A stretch of DNA of 64,000 bases, from positions 1,798,001-1,862,000 of the forward strand of contig JAWLAZ010000001.1 of NCBI GenBank assembly GCA_041395205.1, read 5' to 3'. Source of the stretch: JAHEFU01 sp041395205 (GTDB lineage Bacteria; 4484-113; JAFGCY01). The position numbers and the translations under genes were made by a program. A model generated the notes under the pieces. It was given only the letters and a program-made list of their open reading frames with translations. It was not told the origin of the DNA and searched no databases. Of the stretch, positions 45,701 through 54,345 are shown piece after piece (the stretch's first letter is position 1; every line of letters begins with the position of its first letter).

Positions 45701-46179
45701 GCTGGTTTGAATCAGGGGTCAACTATCGCTGGTCCAATGATGCCAATGGAGTCATCTGGGCGGACCGGGTCCAGATCTATGATGCGACCAATTCGCGGTC
45801 GGCGGTTTCACTGACGACGATTGCCGGCAATCCGATGGTTGCCTATTACTGCGAACTCGGCCTGGTGTTCCAGATTGCCCCGGATGGCCTGGGCAACACC
45901 TGGAGGGAACCGGTGGTGATCACCCCTGAAGTCGGCGACGGAATCGGCTTCTTCGGTTGTGACGAGATCTGCATCGTGGAACTCAACGGTGTGCCGGCCG
46001 TGCTGGATCACTCAATGGGCATGTGGATCGCTGACAATCCCACCGGCACAAGCTGGTACGGCCCGGAGCACATTCCCAACTACGCGAGTGGTACCACCTT
46101 CGCCCTGCTGGAAGTGAATGGCCAGCCCGCCATGGCCTGGCAGAACGGCGCTGTCTACTACGGCGTGAAGCTCCCCTGA
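42781..46179 (+). CDS. Large lipoprotein 1: dockerin-like loops, Fn3-like, PKD domains, seven-fold C-terminal repeat
   Basis: Product of 1132 aa. A lipobox (LLLGSVSC) is followed by a Pro/Glu linker. Two dockerin-type calcium loops are visible: GDYDMNGEVNAADL (about 126-139) and VDGDDNGEINAADI (about 197-210). An Fn3-like segment follows (YRIYRRAPGEDDFS to YLAPFDSQSGDEG). About five PKD-type domains occupy residues 320-790 (DASQSSDPDGEIVLYSWDWE; DARDSTDPDGDEISFSWQF). The last 330 residues repeat about seven times a unit like VDGNPAVAYG then YVRGNDPDGLSWATP, suggesting a beta-propeller. It is a probable surface binding or display protein. It is a paralogue of the next gene. Confidence 0.85.
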   Translation: MKGTRDKYRALCFAGMALLLGSVSCGSAGNSTSARLTDSAATSAAQLQSDTAAIPDSEIPPPPAADQPDPAELQRILSSELERLGKDPERTTVQAPSGADNAVFDLVVSYRSTRSGATLHWTERMIGDYDMNGEVNAADLTPISQRWKFTVKHLEPEDARGFLCWPEGHPRNGGFSGILNGFPGFNTPAHQWRTARVDGDDNGEINAADIASIAQQWHERLDSYRIYRRAPGEDDFSMLRLGEEDTYSIPRGNNFPRGATAPDPAWVYRLHYADVTVQPGTYEYYLAPFDSQSGDEGTPSPVISITFDDSNPPPQPEGNLPPEIIVVADVTSGDAPLRVEFDASQSSDPDGEIVLYSWDWEGDGQVDASSQSSPYAYHIYNDTGWYQPEITVWDDLGGSATARIEIEVGVGSGGVLPPKLELSASPAVGPAPLAVELTAQVTAVDGNYAGMHYEIDHEGDGVVDYTYGKHPLPPVPFVFEASGVYHPTVTAINFAGLRTTASVEVTVNDNIGPQAVISLTPQTGVAPLDVHVSALDSVDPDGSELVYDWTLDGQPFFGNPNMQPAEFDHQFDFVGEYLFGLTVTDAGGLSDHAEAIVTVLPPDGDLPPVAVIHAEPLIGAAPLRVHFNADGSHDPEGKPITSRWDLNGSGNYYYNGQTDFEHVYYSPGVYQASLQVKDVYGQAAYDSVQITVLDNHPPLPVLVATPSSGDAPLMVGLDARDSTDPDGDEISFSWQFDYYPGDQHWKPGEALEGYNYRFGGKRTVRVRVTDQWGASAIAEAEVDVGGPGWYVVKLDDGSADFWSPDIGFEIVDGNPAVAYGAGKDMRYVRGNDPDGLSWATPLSIEYEDEIYSGVLGPSLSFINGAPCVGWMRHSGVVMYCRAMDSTGATWQDPTLVYYIGGSGSGTDIMTVAGNPAMLWVDSLGHMRYSRALDDLGALWDTPFDFGQISLGEGNCQAEMAIVNGTPSVAYVGGSWFESGVNYRWSNDANGVIWADRVQIYDATNSRSAVSLTTIAGNPMVAYYCELGLVFQIAPDGLGNTWREPVVITPEVGDGIGFFGCDEICIVELNGVPAVLDHSMGMWIADNPTGTSWYGPEHIPNYASGTTFALLEVNGQPAMAWQNGAVYYGVKLP

Positions 46180-46249
46180 GCGCGGCTGTTCCCTGCTGTT
46201 CCCTGATAACAGCCTGCAAGTGTCCGTTTACCTTCCGCCGGACACTCGG

Positions 46250-46255
46250 TAGAAT
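46250..46255 (+). promoter_or_regulatory. -10 box for a probable leaderless start (PKD lipoprotein 2)
   Basis: TAGAAT is followed by exactly six bases and the ATG at 46262. Confidence 0.5.
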
Positions 46256-46261
46256 TCCGGT

Positions 46262-49200
46262 ATGATGCGGGCATGCCACACAGGGCAGGGCAGGGAAACA
46301 TTGCTCCGGACGGGGCGGGCTCTCCGTAACCTGGCGCTGGCTGTCAGCATCCTCGCGCCAACTCTCTGCATCCTCGCGCTGGCGGGCTGTGGTGGAACAG
46401 CCCGTGAATCAGGCGCTGGACTCTCGCCTGTGGACATGCCGGATGCAATGCCTGCGCCACAGAGCATCCCCGCCAGCGAGCACTTCCCACCTCCAGCCTC
46501 CGACACTCCTTCGTTGGATGAGCTGCAGGCCGTGCTGGACAGTGAACTGCTGCGGCTCGGGATCGACCCGCAGAAGTCCGCCCTGCAGGCCCCGCTGGGT
46601 GATGACAACGCCGTCTTCGACCTGCGGGTCAGCTACTTCGACCTGCGCCAGGGAGCGGTACTGCACTGGACGGAGCGCCTGCTCGGCGACTACGACATGA
46701 ACGGCCTCGTCAACGCCGCCGATCTCACATCGCTGGCGCAGTGCTGGAAGTACACTGTGGACTACCGCGATCCGGCCGAGGCCGGTGTGGCCTGGTGGCC
46801 CGTTGGCAATCCGCGCGACGGCGGGCTGAGTGGCATTCTGGATGGGCGGCCGGGCTTCATGACGCCGGCGGACCAGTGGCGCACGGCACGGGTGGACGGC
46901 GATGGCAATGGTGAGCTGAATCTTGCGGATGTGACTCCGCTGGCCCGGCACTGGCAGCAGAGCCTGGACAGCTGGCGCATCTACCGCAGGGCTCCCGCTG
47001 AGCAGGAATTCAGCCTGCTGCTGCCGGACCCGGAGCTGGACTACAGCCTGCCGCGCTCCGCGAACTTCCCGGCCGGGCAGGGCCGGCCTGACAACCACTG
47101 GGCCTACCGCCTGCACTTCGCCGACCTGCAGATCGGCCCCGGGGAGTACAGCTACTACATCACGGCCTACGACAGCCAAAGCGGCAGTGAGGGCCCGCCC
47201 TCAGCGGTGGTCACGATCAACTTCGAGGAGAATCCCGGCCTGCCGGAGCCGGAGATCCCCGGCAACAAGCCGCCTGTTGCCAGCTTCACGGTGGACCCGC
47301 GCACGGGCGACCTGCCGCTGACCGTGAACTTCGACGCGTCAAAGAGCACTGACCCTGACGGGCAGATCGTGCTCTACCTCTGGGACTTCGACGGCGACGG
47401 CACGGCGGACGAGAGCGGTAACAACCTGCCCACCGTCAGCCATGTCTACACCGAACCGGGCTACTGGCAGCCGCGCCTGACGATCTGGGACGACCTCGGT
47501 TCCAGTGCCACGCTGTATGCCAACATCAACCTGGAGATCAGCCAGGACGGCTGGCTGCCGCCGCGCATCCTCGACATTGGGGCGGACCTGACGGAGGGCC
47601 GGGCTCCGCTCACGGTGCACTTCCTGCCGGAACTTGTGCTGCCGAATGGCAAGGCAGGACTGCAGTTCGCCTGGGACTTCGATGGCGACGGCACGGTGGA
47701 CAGCACGGAACCGGCGCTGGATGACGGCATCGGCCATACCGACGACTCAGTGGAGCATGTCTACGGCGAGGACGGGCCGCAGCAGTGCCGGCTCACGATC
47801 ACTGACAACAAGGGCCTGAGCGCGAATGCTGAACTGGAAATTGAAGTGTTTCCCAATGGCTATCCAGTGGCCGTACTGGAAGTAGTGGACGGCGAGTTCA
47901 CCACCAGGGCCACGATCCAGTTCGATGCCTCCGGCAGTTCCGATCCGGACGGCGACAAGCTGAGCTTCCGCTGGGACTTCGATGGCGACGGGATCTTCGA
48001 GGAAGACACGGGGTTCGTGGACAGTGCGAAGCACCTGTTCCCAGATGCCGGGGAGCATCACGTCGGTGTCCGGGTCCGGGACACCTTCGGAGCGGAAACC
48101 ATTGCTTCGGTTGACTTATCCGTGGAGCAGTACATCAATCTGGCACCGGTGGCCATTCTTCAGTCAGATCGCAACAGAGTACCGATCAATGGCAGCAATC
48201 GCACTGTCAGTTTGGATCCCTCGCAGAGTTTCGATCCGGACGGCAGGATCACGATCTATCGTTGGGATGTGGATGGTGATGGTGAGTTTGAACTGAGTTA
48301 CGAGCATAGCGAGGTCCAGTACCTGGATTTCGATGAACCCGGGGAGCATGTTGTCACGCTGGAAGTGGAGGATCGCTATGGTGCCAGGGATCAGGCAAGC
48401 GTGACGATCACGGCATTTCTGAACCATCCACCTGTTGCCGAACTGCATGCCAGTCCGGATTCCGGAGTGCTGCCGCTGGATGTGTTCTTTGATGCCTCAG
48501 GTTCATATGATCAGGATGGCGATCAACTCACCTTCCTCTGGTTCTTCGATTTTGGATTTGACGAAGCAGTCTTTCAGGGTGAAGCGCAGGAGCATCATGT
48601 CTACCATGTCGCGGGGCGCAGGACATGTGCTGTTGTCGTGGATGATGGCTGGGGAGAGAGTGACTATGTCCTGCTGGACATTCAGGTGTCCGGTCCCGGT
48701 TGGAACACGATTCCGCTGTCAGTGTTTGAAGACGAAGCATTTGAAGTGGATTGCCAACTTGAATATGTGGATTCCAGGCCGCTGATCTCGTATTCACAGT
48801 ACCGTACAATTACATCCCGTTACCCTGACCTGGTGGCCAGGCAGGCTGCCGACTCCAACGGACTGGTCTGGCTTGAGCCGGTGATTGTCGAAGCGAATGA
48901 CAACAGCACGACAGGCAGCCGCAGGCAGAGTATGGTGATTTTCAATGATGAGCCCGTCATTGCCTGGCAACGCCCGGGGCAGGACATTGTCTTCAGTGCG
49001 CCGGTTCCACATTCTGATGGCTACCTGCTCTGGCAGGATCCAAGGCCGGTGCAGTCCTATTCCAGTGGTCCGCTGCAGTTGTCAGTGATCGCAGACCGGC
49101 TGGCGATTCACTCGTACGAGGGTTACAGCAGGGCTCAGGATGTTGATGCGGGATCCTGGTCTAGCTGGCACATCCCGGAATTCATGGAGAACATGAAGCT

Positions 49201-49750
49201 TGTTCAGTTGTCATCACTGACCGAACTTGGAGGACTTCCGGCTTTGGCATACTGTTCTGAGCTGGATGAAAACACAGATACGATTGGTTTATCAACTGCG
49301 GCTACCGCCAATGGGATCCCCTGGAAAGACAATACCGAACTGATGGATGTTAAGGCTGTCACGGATGTCTGCATGGCGGTCATCAGCGGCAAACCGGCGA
49401 TTGCCTATGGTTCAAGATCTGGCATTGATGGAATCTACTACATCGCGTCTCAGGACGAGACCGGCAGCAGCTGGCTGGAGCCGGTGTTTCTGCCGTTGAG
49501 TGAACCCGATAGCAGCCTCAAGTACCTTCAGAATCTGTTTCTGCTGGAGATGGACGGAAGAGCGCTGCTTGTGGATGCACAGATGGGTATGTGGATGGCT
49601 GCTGATCCACAAGGGCTGAACTGGTCAGAGCGGATTGCATTTCCACTGCCGGATGCGGGAACGCTGAATGACGTATGCATCGTCAATGGCAATCCGGCCC
49701 TTGCATATATCTCAAACAAGCACCTCTTCTACGCCGTCTACCTCCCCTGA
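46262..49750 (+). CDS. Large lipoprotein 2, paralogue of lipoprotein 1
   Basis: Product of 1162 aa. The lipobox is canonical (ILALAGC). Order matches lipoprotein 1: dockerin-like GDYDMNGLVNAADL (about 142) and VDGDGNGELNLADV (about 210), an Fn3-like segment (WRIYRRAPAEQEFSLLL), about five PKD domains (DASKSTDPDGQIVLYLWDFD; DASGSSDPDGDKLSFRWDFD), and a C-terminal repeat of about seven units (VNGNPALAYISNKHLFYAVY is the last). The second half (after about 48100) is visibly more A/T-rich than the first. The gene probably arose by duplication with its neighbour. No catalytic motif is seen, so binding or scaffolding is most likely. Confidence 0.85.
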   Translation: MMRACHTGQGRETLLRTGRALRNLALAVSILAPTLCILALAGCGGTARESGAGLSPVDMPDAMPAPQSIPASEHFPPPASDTPSLDELQAVLDSELLRLGIDPQKSALQAPLGDDNAVFDLRVSYFDLRQGAVLHWTERLLGDYDMNGLVNAADLTSLAQCWKYTVDYRDPAEAGVAWWPVGNPRDGGLSGILDGRPGFMTPADQWRTARVDGDGNGELNLADVTPLARHWQQSLDSWRIYRRAPAEQEFSLLLPDPELDYSLPRSANFPAGQGRPDNHWAYRLHFADLQIGPGEYSYYITAYDSQSGSEGPPSAVVTINFEENPGLPEPEIPGNKPPVASFTVDPRTGDLPLTVNFDASKSTDPDGQIVLYLWDFDGDGTADESGNNLPTVSHVYTEPGYWQPRLTIWDDLGSSATLYANINLEISQDGWLPPRILDIGADLTEGRAPLTVHFLPELVLPNGKAGLQFAWDFDGDGTVDSTEPALDDGIGHTDDSVEHVYGEDGPQQCRLTITDNKGLSANAELEIEVFPNGYPVAVLEVVDGEFTTRATIQFDASGSSDPDGDKLSFRWDFDGDGIFEEDTGFVDSAKHLFPDAGEHHVGVRVRDTFGAETIASVDLSVEQYINLAPVAILQSDRNRVPINGSNRTVSLDPSQSFDPDGRITIYRWDVDGDGEFELSYEHSEVQYLDFDEPGEHVVTLEVEDRYGARDQASVTITAFLNHPPVAELHASPDSGVLPLDVFFDASGSYDQDGDQLTFLWFFDFGFDEAVFQGEAQEHHVYHVAGRRTCAVVVDDGWGESDYVLLDIQVSGPGWNTIPLSVFEDEAFEVDCQLEYVDSRPLISYSQYRTITSRYPDLVARQAADSNGLVWLEPVIVEANDNSTTGSRRQSMVIFNDEPVIAWQRPGQDIVFSAPVPHSDGYLLWQDPRPVQSYSSGPLQLSVIADRLAIHSYEGYSRAQDVDAGSWSSWHIPEFMENMKLVQLSSLTELGGLPALAYCSELDENTDTIGLSTAATANGIPWKDNTELMDVKAVTDVCMAVISGKPAIAYGSRSGIDGIYYIASQDETGSSWLEPVFLPLSEPDSSLKYLQNLFLLEMDGRALLVDAQMGMWMAADPQGLNWSERIAFPLPDAGTLNDVCIVNGNPALAYISNKHLFYAVYLP

Positions 49751-49878
49751 TTCCTGTCCCTTCTCCTGTCACATCCCGTGCCCCGGCGCTGTCTCCCCAT
49801 AAAGCATGTCCGCCCAGGCAGTTCTGCCGCGGGCCTGCGCGAGCTAAACTAGGGAATCTGTTTCAGGAGATCCACCAC

Positions 49879-52800
49879 ATGCGTCATCTGCGCCAGTGCT
49901 GTACCGCCATCGTCCTCCTCGCCGCCATGCTGTTCTGCGCCCGCCCGGCTCATGCCCTGCGCGAGGCCCGCAGCATCACCACGCCCGCGATCAGCGCGGA
50001 CGGCCGGACCGTCTACTTCGCCTGCTGGGGCGACATCTGGAGCGCGCCCACCGACGGCAGCGCCCCCGCCCGGCGCCTGACCGACAACATGTATGAGGAC
50101 CAGCGCCCGGTGATCTCCCCGGATGGCAAGACCCTGGCCTTCATGTCCAACCGCTACGGCAACTTCGACATCTTCACGATGCCCGCCGGCGGCGGCCCCG
50201 CCACGCGCCTGACCTGGAGCGACGGCTGGGACTACCCCTATGACTGGAACCACGACGGCACCGCCGTGCTGGAATACTCCAACCGCCAGGATCTCTGGGG
50301 CATCTGCCTGTATGAGGTGCCGCTCGACGGCAGCCTGCCGCGCCGCGTGACCGGCCCGGACCACGATGACAACGTCTTCGGCTGCTACCTCGGCGACGAC
50401 CAGCACCTGGTCTACACCCGCGGCCCCGGCGACTGGGCCCGCAAGGACCACCACGGCTCCGACAACTACGACCTCTACATGTTCGAGCGTGCCACGGGCA
50501 AGCACACCCAGCTCACCGACTACGACGGCACCGACCTCTGGCCGCAGCCCGGCCCCGGCGGCAGGTCCGTCTACTTCGTGAGCGACCGCGACGGCACAGA
50601 GAACATCTGGGAGATGAAGCTGCCCGGCCGCGAGCTGCGCCAGCTCAGCCACTTCAAGGGTGACGGCCCGCGCTGGATCCGTGTCAGCAGCGACGGTGAC
50701 GAAATCGCCGCTGAGGTCTTCGGCGAGCTGTACCTCGTCAGCACCGCCGATGGCAGCAGCCGCCGCCTGGACATCAGCTTCAGCGACGACCCCAAGCGCG
50801 AGATGCAGGCCACGCTGGACCGCCGCAATGAAATCAGCGAATTCGCGATGTCACCGAACGGCAGCTACTACGCCTGCGTGGTCTTCGGCGACATCCACAT
50901 CCTCAAGAATCCGGACAAGTACAAGGAGGATGAGAAGCCGGACCAGGACCTGTCCCGCACCTTCCCGGTCGTGGCCTCCAGCGGGCGTGACTGGCAGGTC
51001 ACATGGCATCCCGATGGGAAGAGGATCGCCTACATCTCCGACCGCGACGGGCAGTACGACGTCTACAGCTTCGACCTCGTCAGCCGCGAGGAGACGCGCA
51101 TCACGAACACTCCCGAGGAGGAGTGGTATCCGCAGTATGCGCCGCATGGCAACCTGCTGGCCTACTACAGCGGCAACGACCGCATCACCGTGAATGACCT
51201 CGATGGCGACGGCCCGCGCGAACTGTTCCGCGGGCAGATCCGCCTCGGGCCCTGGAACCTCGGCTTCCAGTGGTCGCCGGATGCGCGCTGGATGCTCATC
51301 ATGGCCAGCACGCTGCACTACCGCAGTGACGTGCTGCTTGTCAACGTGGAGAGTGCTGCGGTCACGAATGTCTCGCGCACACCGGACTTTGACGACATCG
51401 CGTACTTCTCCCCGGATGGCAAGTACCTTGCCTGGGGAGCGGAGACCAGCACCGGTCAGGACCTGATGCTGCTGGAACTGGCGGCGGAGGCGAAGACATA
51501 CGATACCGAGCTGCTCTTCCCGGATGACCGGCCGAAGCCTGAGGAGGATGAGGGCGCAGCCAGGGACAAGGACGGGAAGTCTGACGAAGGTGCTGACGAG
51601 GCCGCGGATGAGTCTGCTGACGACGCGGACGGGGACAAGCCCAGCGACGATGACAAGGACAAGGAGGATGAGGTCGAGCCGATAGAGATTGACCTCACGC
51701 GCATCGACACCCGCGCGCGCAGCGTTGTCAACCTGCCGGGCAATGCCTACCCGGTGCTCTGGAGCCCGGACAGCAGCTTCCTCGTGTTCTACAGTGACCA
51801 CAGCGGCGATCCGATGCTCTACACCTACGGCGTGGAGGATGGCGACGTGCAGGAACTGTCCTCCGCGGCCGGGATCAGCAACGGCGTGTTCCAGCAGGAC
51901 GGCAAGCGTATCTACTACCTGCGCGGCGGCTCCCTGGCCTATTCCGAGCTGCGTGGCCGCAGCGTCAGCGGCGGTGGCAGCGTGCCCTGCACGGCGCGCT
52001 CCGAATACGACACCCATGCGCTCTGGCAGCAGCTGATGCATGAGGGCTGGCGCAGCCTGCGCGATTCCTTCTACGATGAGCAGATGCTCGGCGTGGACTG
52101 GGAGGAGATCTACGAGCGCTACTCCGCGAAGATCCCCGAGCTCGGCACACGCAGCGAATTCAACACCCTGATGCGCGGCATGCTCGGCGAGCTGTCCGCT
52201 TCGCACCTCGGCTTCTACGGCGGTGGCGATGAACCCCAGCCACCCTCCGACACCACGGCCAGCCTCGGCGTGTGGTTCGACGAGCAGTACAGCGGCCCCG
52301 GCTGGAAGGTCAGCCAGGTGCTCATGGACGGTCCGGCCGAGATTCCCGGCCAGGAGCTGCGGGTGGGCGACCTGATCCTGAGCATCGACGGCGAGTCCAT
52401 CCCGGCCCGCAGCAACTGGTACCGCGAGCTCAGCAACCGCCTGGAGCGCCCCGTGGTGCTGGAGGTGGAGCGCGAGGGTGAGGCTGAGCCGCTCAGCATC
52501 ACGATGCAGCCCGTGCCCGAGGGCAGCCTCGGCCAGCGCCACTACCTGCAGTGGGTCGAGGACAACCGCCGCACGGTCGAGGATGGCACCGGCGGCCGCG
52601 TGGGCTACATGCACATCCAGTCCATGAACGGCCCGAGCCTCGAGAAGTTCCGCCGCGAGCTGTACTCCTACAATCTGGATCGCGATGCGCTGATCATCGA
52701 CGTGCGCTTCAACGGCGGTGGCAACATCCATGAGGATCTCGTCGAACTGCTGGACCGCCGGCCCTTCTGCTACACCGGGCACCGCGGCCAGGACCGTGAG

Positions 52801-53151
52801 ATCCAGCCCGCGCTGATGTGGCACGGCCCGATCGTGGTGCTGATCAACGCCTCCTCCTTCAGCGACGCGGAGATCTTCCCGCACATCATGCAGGAGCTGG
52901 GCCTGGCCACGATCATGGGTGAGCCCACCGGCGGCAATGTGATCGGCACCTACAACTTCCCGCTGCTCGACGGCTCCACCTTCCGCCTCAACAGCTGGGG
53001 CTGGTGGCTGCTGGACGGCACCGACATGGAGGGCAACGGTGCCCAGCCGGACATCCTCGTGCGGATTGATCCGGAAATCACGGCGGCGGGTGGTGACAAT
53101 CAGCTCAGTGAGGCGATAGAATACCTGAGCGGTCTCCTGCTGGGAGACTGA
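49879..53151 (+). CDS. Tricorn-type protease C (exported)
   Basis: Product of 1090 aa. The ATG at 49879 follows CAGGAG, and TAAACT near 49844 is a -10 candidate. Signal peptide to about residue 26 (CARPAHA). Domains: PD40 propellers (VISPDGKTLAFMSNRYGNFD), an acidic insert (about 550-600, rich in DEAADESADDADGDKPSDDD), tricorn core, PDZ (about 790-880) and S41. Catalytic residues: Ser-His in LSASHLGFY (about 774), INASSFSDAEI (about 993) and Glu in DMEGNGAQPDI. It shares more N-terminal detail with A and B than with archaeal tricorn. It forms the far end of the tricorn/PKD locus. Confidence 0.92.
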   Translation: MRHLRQCCTAIVLLAAMLFCARPAHALREARSITTPAISADGRTVYFACWGDIWSAPTDGSAPARRLTDNMYEDQRPVISPDGKTLAFMSNRYGNFDIFTMPAGGGPATRLTWSDGWDYPYDWNHDGTAVLEYSNRQDLWGICLYEVPLDGSLPRRVTGPDHDDNVFGCYLGDDQHLVYTRGPGDWARKDHHGSDNYDLYMFERATGKHTQLTDYDGTDLWPQPGPGGRSVYFVSDRDGTENIWEMKLPGRELRQLSHFKGDGPRWIRVSSDGDEIAAEVFGELYLVSTADGSSRRLDISFSDDPKREMQATLDRRNEISEFAMSPNGSYYACVVFGDIHILKNPDKYKEDEKPDQDLSRTFPVVASSGRDWQVTWHPDGKRIAYISDRDGQYDVYSFDLVSREETRITNTPEEEWYPQYAPHGNLLAYYSGNDRITVNDLDGDGPRELFRGQIRLGPWNLGFQWSPDARWMLIMASTLHYRSDVLLVNVESAAVTNVSRTPDFDDIAYFSPDGKYLAWGAETSTGQDLMLLELAAEAKTYDTELLFPDDRPKPEEDEGAARDKDGKSDEGADEAADESADDADGDKPSDDDKDKEDEVEPIEIDLTRIDTRARSVVNLPGNAYPVLWSPDSSFLVFYSDHSGDPMLYTYGVEDGDVQELSSAAGISNGVFQQDGKRIYYLRGGSLAYSELRGRSVSGGGSVPCTARSEYDTHALWQQLMHEGWRSLRDSFYDEQMLGVDWEEIYERYSAKIPELGTRSEFNTLMRGMLGELSASHLGFYGGGDEPQPPSDTTASLGVWFDEQYSGPGWKVSQVLMDGPAEIPGQELRVGDLILSIDGESIPARSNWYRELSNRLERPVVLEVEREGEAEPLSITMQPVPEGSLGQRHYLQWVEDNRRTVEDGTGGRVGYMHIQSMNGPSLEKFRRELYSYNLDRDALIIDVRFNGGGNIHEDLVELLDRRPFCYTGHRGQDREIQPALMWHGPIVVLINASSFSDAEIFPHIMQELGLATIMGEPTGGNVIGTYNFPLLDGSTFRLNSWGWWLLDGTDMEGNGAQPDILVRIDPEITAAGGDNQLSEAIEYLSGLLLGD

Positions 53152-53279
53152 TGTGGAAGAGGCATTCAATCCTGTTCAAACGGCTGCTCCGGCCCGGCCG
53201 GGGTATTTAACATGTCACATGGGCATAACGAATAGGAGTTGAGTGAAGGCCGGGGCGTCATTCCCCGGTCAAGGCAACT

Positions 53280-54296
53280 ATGGATAGTCGCATACGTGAA
53301 ATTGAGCAGTGGCTTGACGAGGCCAAGAACGACCTCCAGGATGGTGGTCGCGAAGCCTATCTGCGCAAGCTTTATCTGCTGGATGCCGAGATCCGGGCGG
53401 TGATCAAGGAAAATGATCCCCTGCCCGAGATGCAGCAGGCATCCGCGGGGCGTCGCGCTCCCCGGGCATTCAAGCTGCCCGTGGCCGTGGCCGGGGTTGC
53501 CGCATTCGCGGTGATCGGCTCCGCCGTCGTGTTCGGGCAGGGCGTGCTGAATGGCAACCTGCGCAGCGCGGGCTTCACGGGCCGGGTGGCTGACAGCTCC
53601 CTGGATGGCGACATGACCATGGCCAGCCTCAACCGCTTCCCCCAGGGCGAGGAACTGATCTCCCTTGATGAACTGGATGGTGCCGAGCCTGCGCCGCAGT
53701 TCGAGGGCTTTGACCGGGACCGCGTCCTGGCCGCGCTGTCGTCCGAGAGCTTCGCCTCGGATGATGCCGTCGCGCCGCTCAGCCTGCAGCTGGCCTCCGG
53801 TTCGCCGGTCCAGGCCGGTCCGCAGCAGTCCGCCGGACACCAGCTGCGTGGTCCGGTGGGTGACATCGGATCCAGCCCGGATCCGCTGCCGGTGCGCAAT
53901 GCCAGCCAGAACAGTGGCATTGAAGTGCACATGGCGATGTCCCGCGAGCCGCAGGAGGCCACCGCAATCATGGTGCCCCCTGCCGCGGCCATCCCCATGG
54001 ATCAGCCGACCCTGTCTTCACTCTCCCAGATTCCGGACAATCGCGCACAGTCCGAGCCTGTTGCCAGCCCCGGCAGATTTAACTATTTCCCGGGTTACGG
54101 CGATAGTTCTGGGGTGGATCCCTCCGGGTCCACGTCCAACGTCAATGGGCGTTCCTCCGAAGTGCAGCTTTCGGGCAGCACTTCCGGAACTAAGACGAAG
54201 GACGGCCAGGTGGAGAAGAAGGTGGAGAAGACTGAGCTGAAGAAACTCCTGGAGAAGAAGCTCAGCAAGGAATCCAAGGATACCAAGGACTCCTGA
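53280..54296 (+). CDS. Single-pass membrane protein preceding bamA
   Basis: Product of 338 aa, ATG after AAGGCAACT. A helical cytoplasmic-looking N-terminus (MDSRIREIEQWLDEAKNDLQ) precedes one membrane span (about 63-86, LPVAVAGVAAFAVIGSAVVF). The remaining 250 residues are low-complexity and disordered, ending in a Lys/Glu coiled-coil-like tail (VEKKVEKTELKKLLEKKLSK). No family recognised. It lies 49 bp before bamA on the same strand and may belong to the envelope operon. Confidence 0.6.
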   Translation: MDSRIREIEQWLDEAKNDLQDGGREAYLRKLYLLDAEIRAVIKENDPLPEMQQASAGRRAPRAFKLPVAVAGVAAFAVIGSAVVFGQGVLNGNLRSAGFTGRVADSSLDGDMTMASLNRFPQGEELISLDELDGAEPAPQFEGFDRDRVLAALSSESFASDDAVAPLSLQLASGSPVQAGPQQSAGHQLRGPVGDIGSSPDPLPVRNASQNSGIEVHMAMSREPQEATAIMVPPAAAIPMDQPTLSSLSQIPDNRAQSEPVASPGRFNYFPGYGDSSGVDPSGSTSNVNGRSSEVQLSGSTSGTKTKDGQVEKKVEKTELKKLLEKKLSKESKDTKDS

Positions 54297-54345
54297 TCCT
54301 CCCTCGTCTCCCTCTATATCCCCAGTGGTAAAGAGAGAAGGCGGT

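Noticed and set aside
49675..49878. N-terminal extension of tricorn C in the same frame
   Set aside because: It overlaps the end of lipoprotein 2 and precedes a clear ribosome site, ATG and signal peptide at 49879.
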